Below are positions 10,833 to 22,489 of a DNA stretch of 64,000 bases, piece after piece. Numbering within the stretch: the first letter of the stretch is position 1; every line of letters begins with the position of its first letter. A program made the translations under genes and the position numbers. The notes below the pieces were generated by a model, which was not told the DNA's origin, did not search any database, and saw only the letters and a program-made list of their open reading frames with translations. The DNA is from Linyphia triangularis (Eukaryota; Arthropoda; Arachnida; Araneae; Linyphiidae), in NCBI GenBank assembly GCA_963978545.1, contig OZ021730.1, positions 3,698,201 through 3,762,200 of the forward strand, read 5' to 3'.

Positions 10833-11340
10833 TACAATTTTCTAGCACAGTGCATTTAGAAACTACTTTCTATAAAACCTTGGCATTTGGTGAGAAGGTA
10901 CAAAAACTATCACTTAATGAAATGACATAGATGGTTTTCATTCAGTTATAATTTATTATAAATGAAAAGTAAAATAGCAAAAGACAAAACCAGATGGAGC
11001 CACTGCATATGCTTTGTCGTAAGTATTTTAAATATAAAATAAAATATATGTTATCCCCAGTGATGTAGAGGGCGCTGCTAATGTAATCCCCTAGCGGCGA
11101 CTTCGTCGCCAGAGAGAGAGAGTATGATTGAAGGAGTGAAGGTGAACGGACGTGGAAGTAGCCTCTCCTAGTTTAGGTTTAAGAACCTATTTCTATCTTT
11201 TGCACGAATAAACCTGCTGTCCATTTAATTGGCCTCTTTCACTTTTACCCCTTCATCATACAACATATATTAGACGCTATTTTCGAGTTTTTAATTTGCG
11301 CCATTTCATTATGGGGACATGGGACACTTTTTATAAAATT
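10833..11340. repeat. Repeat Q, copy 1, split by a solo LTR
   Basis: TTTAGAAACTACTTTCTATA, then GACAAAACCAGATGGAGCCA and GCTATTTTCGAGTT recur at 35115-35400. The copy here is interrupted between the last two blocks by the LTR at 11049-11265. Confidence 0.55.
11049..11265 (+). mobile_element. Short solo LTR inserted in repeat Q
   Basis: 217 bp, TGTTATCCCCAGTGATG...CATCATACAACA, with 4 bp duplication TATA on both sides and an AATAAA signal (GCACGAATAAACC near 11200) followed by a CT-rich end, all as in an LTR. The family-Q copy at 35.3 kb lacks it and serves as an approximate empty site. Confidence 0.78.
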
Positions 11341-11617
11341 CTTTGATTTTGCTTAGAATTAACTAAAATTTGGCACAAACATAGAAGGTGTGATTTATAA
11401 CACAACAACAAAATTTGAGCAGGTAATATAAAATATAATGTAAATTATTGAGAAAAATGCATTAAAATAATGCGAAACTTTTAACTTTTTTTCAAAATGC
11501 TCCTTACGACATAATATTTTAACGAACATGAAAGAAAAATGTGAAGTTGTTTATTAATATGTTATAAACATTTTCACATTATCATTTGTTATAATCATTT
11601 TGTGTAAAAAAGTTAGT

Positions 11618-14160
11618 TAAAATAAAGATTTTACCACTTAAAATCATAGAATTTCAAACGTGAAATTAAAGCTAGTGACGTTAGCAATTTTTATAGAACA
11701 AAAACAAAAAACGTCATTTTTGGTGAATTCAGTGTCCCATGCCCTCTTAATTGATCCTTTTTGAACCGTAAAAGGTGGTGAATAGAAACAGCGGGGTGAA
11801 TCGGAACGAAACTTCATGAAATTACAAAAAAAAAAAATTATTTTACACAAATAATGCATTTTTATTAATTATATATATTTTTTCACTTGTCTAACATGTT
11901 TGGAATCTTGGAACATGTTTTGTGGGGTTTTCAACACCTGTACTTTTTTAAAAAAAAATTCTGAAATAGCGTGCATACAATTCAATGTGTTTTACCTCTC
12001 CAAAACTTATCCCGTAATTAATAACATGTACCAGTTATAGTTACCACTTAACTAATATACTTTTAGATACTAAGTATAAACATCCACAACAGCATGCTAT
12101 ACTTAATTTAACTTGGTTAAAAAAAAATTATTTTACGAATTTTATGTTCTTCCTCGTCTCGATTTTGAGATTTGCGGGGTGAATCGGAACGGTTGCGTGG
12201 CACTAGCCGACGTGTCATGAGCGCATCGGGGTAAAATGGTACCACTAGCGCACAAACACCTGTTTATAAGGGGAAGGAAATCCTCTACAAGGTAACATGG
12301 TACCAGATGCGCACAAACTCTAGTTTCCCAGGGGCTCACTTCTTCATTTTACAGGAGCGAACAAAAACAGATTTATTCAACTAAGTAAACGATAGGTTTT
12401 CTTTATTTTAAAGAGACAAATCTCAAAACTATTTTTTTACGGCTAAATTTGTTACTCAGTGTATGCAGTACATATTAATAGAACTTACAATAACAAAATA
12501 CTCATTTTTATGTTTTTATTAGATACTAGGTTTTTAAAATGGAGAGCCGATTCATATTTCTTATGATGAAAACGTTCTGTTTAAATTAGAAGTTTCATTC
12601 TGTTGCACATTTGGGGCTTATTTTAAATTCTGATAAGTTTTTGGTTTTCATATGTTTAGTTTGATTGCTTTATTTAGAGTTCCTCATTTCCACTGTGTTC
12701 TGTATTGCTGTAAATTTTACATTTGCCAATAAAATGGCCTGCACGTTTGCAGTTTTACATGAATGCTCATCTTTTAATACAATCAGAATGCAACATTTTT
12801 ATACTTATCATCCCCATTGTTTTTAATTTTAAGTTCACCACATATCTATTTTATATCAAATGGAACATATCCATATTATACAAAACGGATATGCAAGATG
12901 GTGTATGGACATATGATATGCCTTTAATATAAATGGATAAGTTTGATGGAAACATTGAAAAAATATGAATATCCAACGGATGAAATTTTGTTTCGAAAAT
13001 ATTTATAGTAACTTTAAAAAAAAAATGCATTGGTTATACCTTAACGAGTTTTTACGCGAATGTTTTTAAGTTGTTGTAACCTTCTTTCTTGCTTATTTTG
13101 AGGCTAAATTTAGCTTTGAACACTAGCGAAAATGCTTCTTATTTGTAAATTATTTGTTTAAAAAGCTGTTTTTGGCAAGATTATGTTCCACACAAGATTC
13201 AAAGACTGATGAAGAGTCTTAATTACTCCCTTCAAGAAGTAATAAAGATTACAAGCTTGAATAAATGTCAGAAGAGGAGCCTAGTTTCCGCACGGCAGAA
13301 AACCCGATTGTTATAGTGATTTTTTCTCCAAATGACTTCGTTATCTATAAGTTATATGGAAAAATGTATGAAGACTCTATATGAGCGAAGTTTTACACCC
13401 ACAAGATCATTGCTATGTAAGTGTGTTTTACAAAAAGCGCCCATGAACAAAGAGATTTTCTGAAACGAATGAGGATGCTTTTCTCCTTTCTCAAGATATT
13501 TTAAGGAATTTGCAGTCATACGGCACGCAAACATAAAGTAGATTAAAAAATATTAGTAATTTTAAAGATTATTTGAATGAGTTATAGGAGAAGAATTGAT
13601 ACGCTTTCAAACATACGATTTGTTTTGACAATAATTGACAAACACTAATTTTATCCGTCATATTAAATGATTTTTGTAATGATAATTTTGTGTTTCATTC
13701 ACCACAATGCATTATTACTTATTTTTTGTCACCCTGTAAACATTTAAATAAGATCAGACATAAATCGTAACGAGTGTTCCGATTCACCCCGCAGAAAGGG
13801 GTGAATAGGAACACCATGAAAAAATTCAAAATAAATTAAAGTCCTAGTTTTTACAAAATTTTTTGGGTTGATCTTCAAAGAAGGTAAGACCCAAGTTTCT
13901 ATGTCAAAAGTATGTTCCTTAACGATCTTATTACAACCGATTATTACTTTGAAAGTTGAAAAGTGTTCCGATTCACCCCATTTTACGGTATGCGATACGT
14001 TAAAATAACGATTTCACCACTTAAAATCATGGGATTTCAAAAATTTAAACGCGAAATTAAAGCTAAGTGACGTCAGCAATTTTTATAGAAAGAAAACAAA
14101 AAACGTCATTTTTGGTGATTTCAGTGTCCCATCTTAATTGATCCTTTTTGTGCGTACTCA
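11618..14160. mobile_element. TIR transposon K (about 2.2 kb) flanked by 150 bp direct repeats
   Basis: The core runs 11765-13988 with ends ACCGTAAAAGGTGGTGAAT and ATTCACCCCATTTTACGGT. The motif GGGGTGAATCGGAAC recurs inside both ends (about 11794, 12178, 13778, 13964). Outside the ends lie two direct repeats (11618-11764 and 13999-14153) containing CCACTTAAAATCAT, GTCAGCAATTTTTATAGAA and AAAAACGTCATTTTTGGTG. A decayed minus-strand frame near 13352-13534 could be a transposase remnant but shows no clear motif. Confidence 0.5.
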
Positions 14161-14169
14161 CTAAATTTA

Positions 14170-15140
14170 AAATCTTGGTACAAAATAATTAATAGTTTAA
14201 AAAACTAAAACATACGCTTTAATAGAAAAGTGAACTAAAAAGTAGAAAATAATTTTAAATAAGTTTGAAATAAAAATAGAGTGATTAACAAGAAATATTT
14301 ATTTTATCGTAAAAAAGCGTGGGGTGCTTGATATTAATTGTTGAAAATATTTAATGACAAATATTGGTAAAAGTAGAGCCATTATGAAAATATCTTAAAA
14401 AACACCCCACGCTTTTTTACGATAAAATAAATATTTCTTGTTAATCACTCTATTCTTATTTCAAACTTATTTAAAATTATTTTCTACTTTTTAGTTCACT
14501 TTTCTATTAAAGCGTATTTTTTAGTTTTTTAAACTATTAATTATTTTCTACTTTTTAGTTTGGTTTTCTATTAAAGCGTGTTTTTTTAGTTTTTAAACTA
14601 TTAATTATTTTTTCTGTAAACTATAATTTTTTTTTAGTTAGTGTACAAAACTCTCCAGTTGTTTCTGCCAATAGTCACATGCTTGTCTCAAATTTAAGGC
14701 ATATGTATGCCTTAGTACACACCGTATTACTTGGCACAAAACACTACCGTGTCTCTGAATATGAAAAATCACAAATCCTGAAGATCCTGGTAAGGATAAT
14801 GCGACTAAAAAAAACACGCTTTGTATAACTGTCGTTCAAACGACAAATCTTTCAAACGGCACCACCAGGGTTCGATTCCGGAGAAGGTTGGTTGGTTGGA
14901 ATTTAACGACGCAAGGGCAGCACGAGCTAATCCTTGTGATAAAGCGACAAACTTATTGAATTATTGTATTGTCATCGGTCCATAATAAGTATGCCAAATT
15001 TCGAGTTAATCCGACGTTTTGAAGGGGGTCAAAATCATGTTCAAAGATTCCGTTACATACTAACATACATACATACGTCTGAAGCTAATAAAAGCGTATT
15101 AAAAAGATTCTAAATGCACTGCACAAGATTGTAACACAGC
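14170..15140 (+). repeat. Composite repeat E, copy 1
   Basis: A palindromic part (AAAGCGTGGGGTG...CACCCCACGCTTT inside longer arms containing GATTAACAAGAAATATTTA) is followed by a body with a B-box-like GGTTCGATTCC, GGTTGGTTGG, GGCAGCACGAG and a tail GAAGCTAATAAAAGCGTATT. Other copies: 43510-44345, 51795-52585 and, inverted, 52795-53995. Class unknown; the body could be SINE-like. Confidence 0.6.
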
Positions 15141-15339
15141 GAGTATAAGAAATGTTCCTTACTAGGTCCTTTTAACCCTTCAATCATAATTGTAACTGTT
15201 CCCGTCCACGGGCACCCCCAGGAGGGTGCAAGGAATTGCACTTGCACTCCCCTGGATCTTGAAAATTAAAAGAAAAATGAAGGAAAAGATGTAAATTCCA
15301 AGATAAAAAAAGCACATATGCCGCTTATACTTTTATATT

Positions 15340-16075
15340 ACAATGAGCATTTTTTCCCTATTAATTTAGTCTTTTGTTTCTTTCCTGTGTCGTTTTTTAT
15401 AGCTACTTGCGTGACGATTTTCTGGCGCTTGTTGTCTATGATTATTAGAGGCTGATGAGTAGAAGTATTTATTCATTTTATTGTATAATCATTTCCTGTG
15501 TAATTTTCAAAATTCTCATGAGCATTTTTTCCTATTAATTTAGCCTTTTGTTAATTTTCCTGTGTCATTTTTTATAGCTACTTACGTGACGATTTTCTGG
15601 CGCTTGTTGTCTATGATTATTAGAGGATAATGAGTAAAAGTATTTATTCCTTTTATTGTATAATCATTTCCTGTGTAATTTTCAAAATTCTCATGAGCAT
15701 TTTTTCAATGAGCATTTTTTTTCCTATTAATTTAGCCTTTTGTTAATTTTCCTGTGTCGTTTTTTATAGCTACTTGTGTGACGATTTTCTGGCGCTTGTT
15801 GTCTATGATTATTAGAGGATAATGAGTAAAAGTATTTATTCCTTTTATTGTATAATCATTTCCTGTGTAATTTTCAAAATTCTCATGAGCATTTTTTCAA
15901 TGAGCATTTTTTCCCTATTAATTTGGCCTTTTGTTAATTTTCCTGTGTCGTTTTTTATAGCTACTTGCGTGACGATTTTCTGGCGCTTGTTGTCTATGAT
16001 TATTAGAAGCTAATGAGTAGAAGAATTTATTAATTTTATTGTATAATCATTTCCTGGGTAATTTTCAAAATTCTA
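15340..16075. repeat. Tandem repeat, about 175-190 bp period, four units
   Basis: Units start ATGAGCATTTTTTCC at about 15343, 15518, 15693/15708 and 15884/15899 and contain TGTGTCGTTTTTTATAGCTA, GACGATTTTCTGGCGCTTGT and ATTGTATAATCATTTCCTGT. The third and fourth units start with a duplicated CAATGAGCATTTTTT. Confidence 0.9.
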
Positions 16076-16430
16076 GGAAAATGTTTTGTTTTTTAAGTCA
16101 TCAGATATACTATCTTGAAATCTATTTTTAGAATTCAATTGAACATATTCCAATACTGGCCTTCATGTTTCATTTTGAACTTTTTTTTTTTCATTACATC
16201 CGAAACTTGGAAGAAATAATATTTTTTTTTTTTTTACTTTTCTACATTTTTGAATTCTCGAGTTCCTCTATTCTAAACACTATCTCTTAAATACCGTGAG
16301 ATCTAGTTGGATGATAAAAAAAAAATCGTTAAAAGTTAAAAATAAATGTTTTAATATTTTTACCATTTCGTATTTTTTTTTTCTTTAACAGGGCTGCGCT
16401 TTCAAAAATATATACCATGAATTTTAACTA

Positions 16431-16894
16431 CAGTAGAACCTCGATTAACCGTCCCTCCTTTATCCGGAACTCTCTGTTAACAGGGCAATCATTTAGTCGA
16501 TATCAAAAATCTCCCAAATGAGTAATAAATCATTTGTTCCTTTTTAAACCGGAATCTTTTCCCTTGCTCTAAAGTTACATAAGTAATGGTGAGGCTTTTG
16601 ACTGTTTTTCTAAAGAACTGACGTGGTTAGAGCAACCTTCGGATGCAGATCAAACTGAACAATTGCCTTCAAAAAAGACTCCGGGATAGAGCAGCGAAAC
16701 AAAGATTATCAAGATTATTGCGACAAAAACTCATTTCCAACAATTATGGCATAAAAAAACATTAAAAGTCCTGTATTCAATAAACGAAAATCATTTACTT
16801 TTTTATTGTTTTTTACAACTCTCTTTTATCCGGAATTTTCGCTTAACCGATCTACCGTTGGTCCGAATTAGGTAGGTTAATCGAGATTCTACTG
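16431..16894 (+). mobile_element. Tigger/pogo-type MITE with transposase remnant
   Basis: 464 bp flanked by TA, ends CAGTAGAACCTCGATTAACC and GGTTAATCGAGATTCTACTG, the typical pogo/Tigger terminus. Around 16590-16680 one frame reads EAFDCFSKELTWLEQPSDAD, like the C-terminal end of Tigger/jerky DDE transposases. It is an internally deleted copy. Confidence 0.85.
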
Positions 16895-17449
16895 TATTCT
16901 CAAAGAGTATAATTTATAATGCATGATTATTAATTAACGTTTCTAAAAAAAATAATGATTTTGATAAAAATCTAGTCTTGCACCCCCTTGCAAATATTCC
17001 TGGGGGCGCCCACGTTCTCGTCACCATTAAACACAAGACACCAAACGAAGCATTTGAATTCCTGTTGCATGTCGGTGGAATCTTTAATTCGAACACGCCG
17101 CAATCGAATCCTCATCGAATCGTGTTCTACAAGATCTTCCAACAGCTACATCCCCTGTACCAATTCCTTTTGGATTCGATCCAACATGTTCCTCTTTTTC
17201 TTATTTTAACCACTCTTTCGCCGTGACGTCATCAAGATACTGTCACACACGCGTCAGCTATTAGGAGAGAATCATTTGGGGAGGATTTAATGGCTCCTGG
17301 AGATCATTTTGTTTGTGCTTGCCAGTCTGTTAAAAGATCCAGACATTACTTGTTCTTTGCTTTTTTTTTTTTGTAATTATATGATGTCATGATCGGGTTG
17401 TCTTGAGATATCAGGTATCCGATGCGTAATGACATTCTTATTCGAAAAA

Positions 17450-17828
17450 CTTTTTACTCTCAATTACCCATTTCTATACGTAGGGTAATAAAAGTATAAC
17501 ATTCGGTCAAAAAAATGAAGAAAAAAATGATGTTTTTGCATTTTTCCACGTTTTGGAACATCCTGATTTAAAAAAAGTTGTCCTTGTGCTGATGGGCTTG
17601 TACTATGGTAGATCCTTGTGCTATCACCAACCCGCACACCAAATTTGAATATCGAAGGTCAATTTGTTCGGGAGTTATGCTGACTACGTACCCATAGACA
17701 GACATTTTTTCTAGATCCCTTTTTGAAATCAGAATGTTCCAAAACGCAAGGCATGAAAGAAAAGAACTTTTTGACCGAATCCTTTACTTTTATTACCCTA
17801 TGTATGCATATGGGTAATTGAAAGTAAT
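17450..17828. repeat. Palindromic repeat R, copy 1
   Basis: Arms CTCAATTACCCAT...GGGTAATAAAAGTA and TACTTTTATTACCC...TGGGTAATTGAAAG enclose a unit with AACCCGCACACCAAATTTGA and GTTCGGGAGTTATGCTGACT that recurs near 35.5, 58.3 and 63.1 kb. Confidence 0.65.
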
Positions 17829-18171
17829 TAATGGTGTAGCCCTACTAGTTAGTTAGAAAAGTACATTTAAGTTTAAAATATCGAGCGAGAGAAAATCAAA
17901 ATTTAAAAGTAAAAGTTTTATAAAATTAATTATTAATAGTTAGCTTTCTCACAAAGAACTCTCGTTCTATAATTTTCTACCCGAGTTCACTTAGAAACTA
18001 CCTTACATAAAACCTTGAAATTTGGTGAGCAGGTAAGAAAATGACCACTTACAAGGGGACCTTACGGAAATTCAGCGTCTCGTTATATTACAATCTTGAC
18101 GAAAACAAGTTCAAGATTGTAATGTAAACGAGTAATGATGCTTACAAGGAGTTCTGTTTAAAACAAAATTC

Positions 18172-18406
18172 AACCCTTTGCACTCGGAGTGGTTCCTCTC
18201 CACAACATGATTTGATGCCGCTATTCGAGAGGTGACTCTCGTTAACCACTAGGTTTGATGAGGAAATTCGATGCAAGGCAATGACTGTTTACGTTTGGTT
18301 TCTTTGAAGATGGCCCGCAATCACGAGCCGAACCAAAAATGCTGCGAAACGTCTCAAGTTGCTGGTTCCTCCGCGCGAAGAAGGCCTCGAGTGCAAAGAG
18401 GGTTAA
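18172..18406. mobile_element. piggyBac-like MITE, family D, diverged copy
   Basis: CCCTTTGCACTCGGAG...GGCCTCGAGTGCAAAGAGGGTTAA. Same body as 20808-21016 (ATTCGATGCAAGGC, GTTGCTGGTTCCTCCGCGCG). The left TTAA is mutated. Confidence 0.65.
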
Positions 18407-18447
18407 CATACTTTTAATTTTAGTAGAAACTAAAGTAATACATCTAT

Positions 18448-19112
18448 TAGTCAGAGGCGAATGCAATTTTTGGACCCCATCGAACATCATTCTGAATTTT
18501 TTATAGAAATTGGAGGAAAGTGAGTAAATCACGAATCCACTGGTCTGCCGTGGCAAAAGTGGCCGCAACTGATCAAAAATCGACTTGGAACTACTTGGTT
18601 GAACTAAAATCCGATTGCCAAATGTGTCACAACTTGACAAAAAGAGAACAAACTTTTTCGTCTGGCAATCCACCGCATTTTGATTTTCAATGAGAAAAAG
18701 CTCAAACGATTTCTGATCTCTGACTCGGAAAACTTGTATCTTTTAAAAGTAAGACGAATTGGCGACATCAGTTACGTCATCAGTGACGTAATGTTTATTG
18801 CCAATTTGGCTCATTGGTGAAAGATGCAAGTAAACCATCGCAAGACATCCGAATCGTCTGCAACCTTCTTAATTGAAAATTAAAGAGTGAGGGTTACCAA
18901 ATAAATAAAAAATATGCTCCTTATTTGGCAAGTTATGGCTCATTTGGCAATTGGATTTAGTTCAACTTATTAAAAGCCGATTTTTGACCAGTTTCGACCA
19001 TTTTTACCACGGCAGACCAGTGGATTTGTAATCTACTTACTTTTCTCCAATTTCTATAAAAAATTCAGAATGATGTTCGATGGGGTGGTCCAAAAATTGC
19101 CTCTCAGTCTCT
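18448..19112. mobile_element. Foldback MITE FB-A, full copy
   Basis: Both arms present: TAGTCAGAGGCGAATGCAAT at the left and CCAAAAATTGCCTCTCAGTC at the right, with centre GTTACGTCATCAGTGACGTAA. It ends about 60 bp from the donor of the S6 exon. Confidence 0.88.
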
Positions 19113-19171
19113 ATGGAAAGGGGGACTATGAAATTAAACCCCCAAAATCGTTTGTCTTTTATTTGACTTAC

Positions 19172-19275
19172 CCGGACAACACACCAAGTACGAGGTTAAG
19201 CACGAAGAAGGATCCCAGGATGATAAGGCTCAGGAAATAAATCCACGGCCACTGGTTGCCGCACGCGTCATTCAC
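19172..19275 (-). CDS. Ca-alpha1D: Cav1 exon: domain I segment S6
   Basis: A 104 bp exon with acceptor TTTTTCAG|GTG and donor TCCGG|GTAAGT, phase 0 to phase 2. It reads [20 protein letters not shown] then [14 protein letters not shown], the S6 helix lining the inner pore and carrying the conserved [13 protein letters not shown] end. The last two bases (GG) are completed by the A that opens the AID exon, giving the Gly before EFSKERE. Cys in NDACG replaces the Ile, Val or Met seen in other Cav1 channels. An FB-A element ends about 60 bp beyond the donor. Confidence 0.95.
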
Positions 19276-19387
19276 CTGAAAAACACAACAGTCCTCCATA
19301 CACATGCAATGATTTCCATTAGTGCTTCCCTTTTCAATATTTTTTTTGAGAGTTTTCCATAATTAGTGAGATGGATCTGGTTGGATC

Positions 19388-19800
19388 TTGCTTAGATCGG
19401 CTCAAACCAGTTCTATTGCGCTTGTCCAATCTATAAAAGCCCACAACAGCAAGACATGGAGGATTCCACCAACTCATGACTGGTATGAACAAAAACGTCC
19501 TGGGGCTGCCCTGGAGCTGAAGGGCGACAGGAAATTACAAACAACCATCACCAGACTCATCACCGGACGTACTCGCACACTTGCATATGATCAGGGACAA
19601 AAGGAGTAAGTACCCTGTGTGCCTCAAGTGTGTTTCCCATCAAGCTTCACCGAACCATCTGCTTTCCTGTTTGGATTTGGAGAAGAGCGATCTCTTTAAA
19701 AACCCTGCACTGGTTCGAGACTTTCTTTGGGCGTACGGTCTCTTGGACTTGGTCTAGACTTGTTCTAGATCAAGTGGAATAAGAAACAACAACAACAACA
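19388..19800 (+). pseudogene. LINE (jockey/CR1-like) ORF2 C-terminal fragment
   Basis: Frame 19388-19609 reads ...WRIPPTHDWYEQKRPGAALE then DRKLQTTITRLITGRTRTLA and YDQGQK, the region after RNase H in arthropod LINEs. After a one-base frameshift near 19608 it continues KYPVCLKCVSHQASPNHLLS followed by CLDLEKSDLF, keeping the CxxC...H...C zinc knuckle, and stops at about 19755. The 3' tail is an (ACA)n run at 19785-19799. It is a 5'-truncated, broken copy. Confidence 0.85.
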
Positions 19801-19990
19801 TAAAAGCCCAAGATTTCTATTCGTCTGGACACACTTTGAGACTTTGCTCTCTGTCATCTCGCTCATGCCCTCCTCGTCTATGGAAATAAAATTCTTATTT
19901 TATTCAGCCACGACTTGCTTCGTAAGACTTTCTACAATACTGCACCGTTTCCTACATCGTGCTACAACCCCAGGATTCCCACTAAAATCA

Positions 19991-20168
19991 GCCGACCAAA
20001 TGGTATAGTGATTAGCGTGCTAGCTTCTAGACCCCGAGGTTGAGGGTTCCGAGTCCCGTGTTTGGCATGGGTGTTTGCAAATGTATGTTGGCTTGTCTAA
20101 TGACGAATGTTTCGGCGCATTATAGCCCTCGTGTTGCTGACGGCGCCAGATAATCTGAAAACAACCAA
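19991..20168 (+). repeat. SINE-A, copy 2
   Basis: Same tRNA-like head and (AACC) end as copy 1. Flanked by CCCACTAAAATCA on both sides (19978-19990 and about 20168-20181). Confidence 0.87.
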
Positions 20169-20169
20169 C

Positions 20170-20563
20170 CCACTAAAATCACGGAATAAAAATCACTGAC
20201 TTTTAAGGACCTAAATAATGTTTTTCAAAGACCTTTGATTTTTTTCAGTCATCATGTCTATAAGTAAATTTTTAATAAAGTATATTCTACTAAAAGAGTT
20301 GCAGAAAAGTTGCAAGTTGGCGGAGAAGGATAAGTGGCGGTCAAGCGGGGTTAGCATGTCTGAGTTGTATTTTCATAAATTTTGCAGTTGGACACACAAC
20401 ATATCCTCGAAAATTAAGGGCTTTTAAAGACCTCTAAGCATTTTCAAAGACTTTCAAGGCCTTGAAAACAAGTTAAAAAATAAGCACTTTTAATGACTTC
20501 TTAATACCGTGGGAACCTTGAAAACTACCAAATTTCATTTCATTTTTTGAGTGTGTACTGATT
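20170..20563. other. Spacer with no recognised gene
   Basis: AT-rich, with loosely repeated AAAGACCT and TTTTAA(A/G)GAC phrases near 20200-20510. Nothing coding. Confidence 0.35.
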
Positions 20564-20744
20564 GGTTGGTTGTTTTTCAGATTATCTGGCGCCGTCAGCA
20601 ACACGAGGGCTATAATGCGCCGAAACATTCCTCATTAGACAAGCCAACATACATTTACAAACACCCATGCCTAACACGGGACTTGGAACCCGCAACCTCG
20701 TGGTCTAGAAGCTAGCACGCTAACCACTACACCGTTTGGTCGGC
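20564..20744 (-). repeat. SINE-A, copy 3 (minus)
   Basis: GGTTGGTTG...CCGTTTGGTCGGC. Its right flank TCTACATTTGTTGG (20745-20758) reappears as the left flank of copy 5, not as its own left flank. Confidence 0.87.
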
Positions 20745-20807
20745 TCTACATTTGTTGGATAACTACACAAAATTATTTTTCTTCATATGCGAACACATGG
20801 AAGATTT

Positions 20808-21016
20808 TTAATCCTTTGCACTCGAGGCCTTTTTCGCGCTGGGGGACTAGCAACTCGAGACATTTTAGGTTCGGTTGGTGTTTATGGATTTGCTTCATAG
20901 AAACTAAACACAGTCATTGGCCTTGCTTCAAATTTCCTCATCAAACCTAGTGGTCCTCTTGTGTTTCGGCATCCAATCGTGTGGCGGGCAGGCGCCGCTA
21001 GAGTGCAAAGGGTTAA
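20808..21016. mobile_element. piggyBac-like MITE, family D
   Basis: TTAA at both ends, inverted ends CCTTTGCACTCGAG and GAGTGCAAAGGG, 209 bp. Lies between SINE-A copies 3 and 4. Confidence 0.85.
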
Positions 21017-21070
21017 TCTTTCATCCATCACCTTAGCCTTACCACATCGTGTCTTATATACTTATATCTA

Positions 21071-21249
21071 GTTGGTTGTATTCAGATTATCTGGCGCCCT
21101 CAGCAACACGAGGGCTATAATGTGCCGAAACATTCGTCATTAGACAAGCCAACATACATTTACAAACACCCATGCCTAACACGGGACTCGGAACCCGCAA
21201 CCTCGCGGTCTAGAAGCTAGCACGCTAACCACTATACCGTTTGTTCGGC
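21071..21249 (-). repeat. SINE-A, copy 4 (minus)
   Basis: GTTGGTTGTATTCAG...CCGTTTGTTCGGC. Its left flank ACTTATATCTAG (21060-21071) matches the right flank of copy 5, not its own right flank. Confidence 0.87.
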
Positions 21250-21314
21250 ATTAATTGGAGAAGAGATTGAAACAGTGGTGTGAGTTGCATGCAACTAATA
21301 TGGCAGTCAACGTG

Positions 21315-21524
21315 TTAACCCTTTGCACTCAAGCGGCCCCTCTCAGGCGCCTCACGATTAGATGCCGAAACACGAGAAGACCACTAGGTTTGATGCGAAA
21401 ATTTGATGCAAGTCCAATGACTGTTTAGTTTCTATGAAGCAAATCCATAAACGCCAACCGAACCAAAAATGTCTCGAGTTGCTGGTCCCTCCGCGCGAAA
21501 AAGGCCTCGAGTGCAAAGGGTTAA
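21315..21524. mobile_element. piggyBac-like MITE, family D, inverted copy
   Basis: TTAA, CCCTTTGCACTCAAGCGG ... GGCCTCGAGTGCAAAGGG, TTAA; 210 bp, opposite orientation to 20808-21016. Confidence 0.88.
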
Positions 21525-22107
21525 TATCCAGTTATATTAACAGTGTTTACCCTTGAAATTTAACTTCAGTAGTTCCGACCAGAATGACATGTCTATAGAT
21601 TAAGAATAATCAAGAATATTTGATTTCAGATAACATCAAGAGCCAAAATCACCCGGGCCACCCACGTGCATTTTTTTTGAGGTTCCAACTTCGAGTGACA
21701 ATAATAATAGTAATAAACTATTAAATTTTTTCAAATAAATTTTTTTTTTATATTTTCAATATGTAAATAAAAACACTCTAAATATTCAAGATAATTCATT
21801 TTTATTTTCCTATAAAAAACCACCCTCCAAAGAAGTCATGAAAATAGGCATAAGTTACCAGACTACTACCTTAAGGTTATAGGGAATCCCTTAAAGGTTT
21901 ACACACCCTTTAAGCGTAAACCTTGTTGAATGGTTGGTCGGGAAATCGTTTCGGAAAGTTTGTCAATTATGACCCCCAGTTTTTAACTTTTTAGTTAATG
22001 ACGGGAATTTAAATTTTGTTTGTTTTCTCATGGTGTGTACTAATTTAAACACTTCAAGACCTATTGTGACTTTGGAATCCACTTCTATGAAATTTATTCT
22101 ACATTTG
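21525..22107. other. Spacer with no recognised gene
   Basis: AT-rich DNA, no repeat or coding match noticed apart from the flank TCTACATTTGTTGG at 22098-22111. Confidence 0.35.
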
Positions 22108-22288
22108 TTGGTTGGTTGTTTTCAGATTATCTGGCCCCGTCAGCAACACGAGGGCTATAATGCGCCGAAACATTCGTCATCAGACAAGCCAACATACATT
22201 TACAAACATCCATGCCTAACACGGGACTCGAACCCGCAACCTCGCGGTCTAGAAGCTAGCCGGCTAACCACTATACCGTTTGGTCGGC
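22108..22288 (-). repeat. SINE-A, copy 5 (minus), recombinant flanks
   Basis: Full SINE-A with the canonical T-arm GGGTTCGAGTCCCG (no extra C). Left flank TCTACATTTGTTGG equals the right flank of copy 3; right flank ACTTATATCTAG equals the left flank of copy 4. Confidence 0.87.
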
Positions 22289-22489
22289 ACTTATATCTAG
22301 CTTGTTTGTGGCGCTAGAGCCATGCTGCACCAAACAAACGATAAAAGAAACTAGGATGGCAGATGAATTATAAATATATGATGAGATGGTGAAAAAAGGA
22401 ATTAAAATATGTTAAAAAACACAATTCTAAAATGATAAAGAGATTGATATTTTTTTTTAAAGTTTTAAAAATAGGTGTGATTAAAAATC

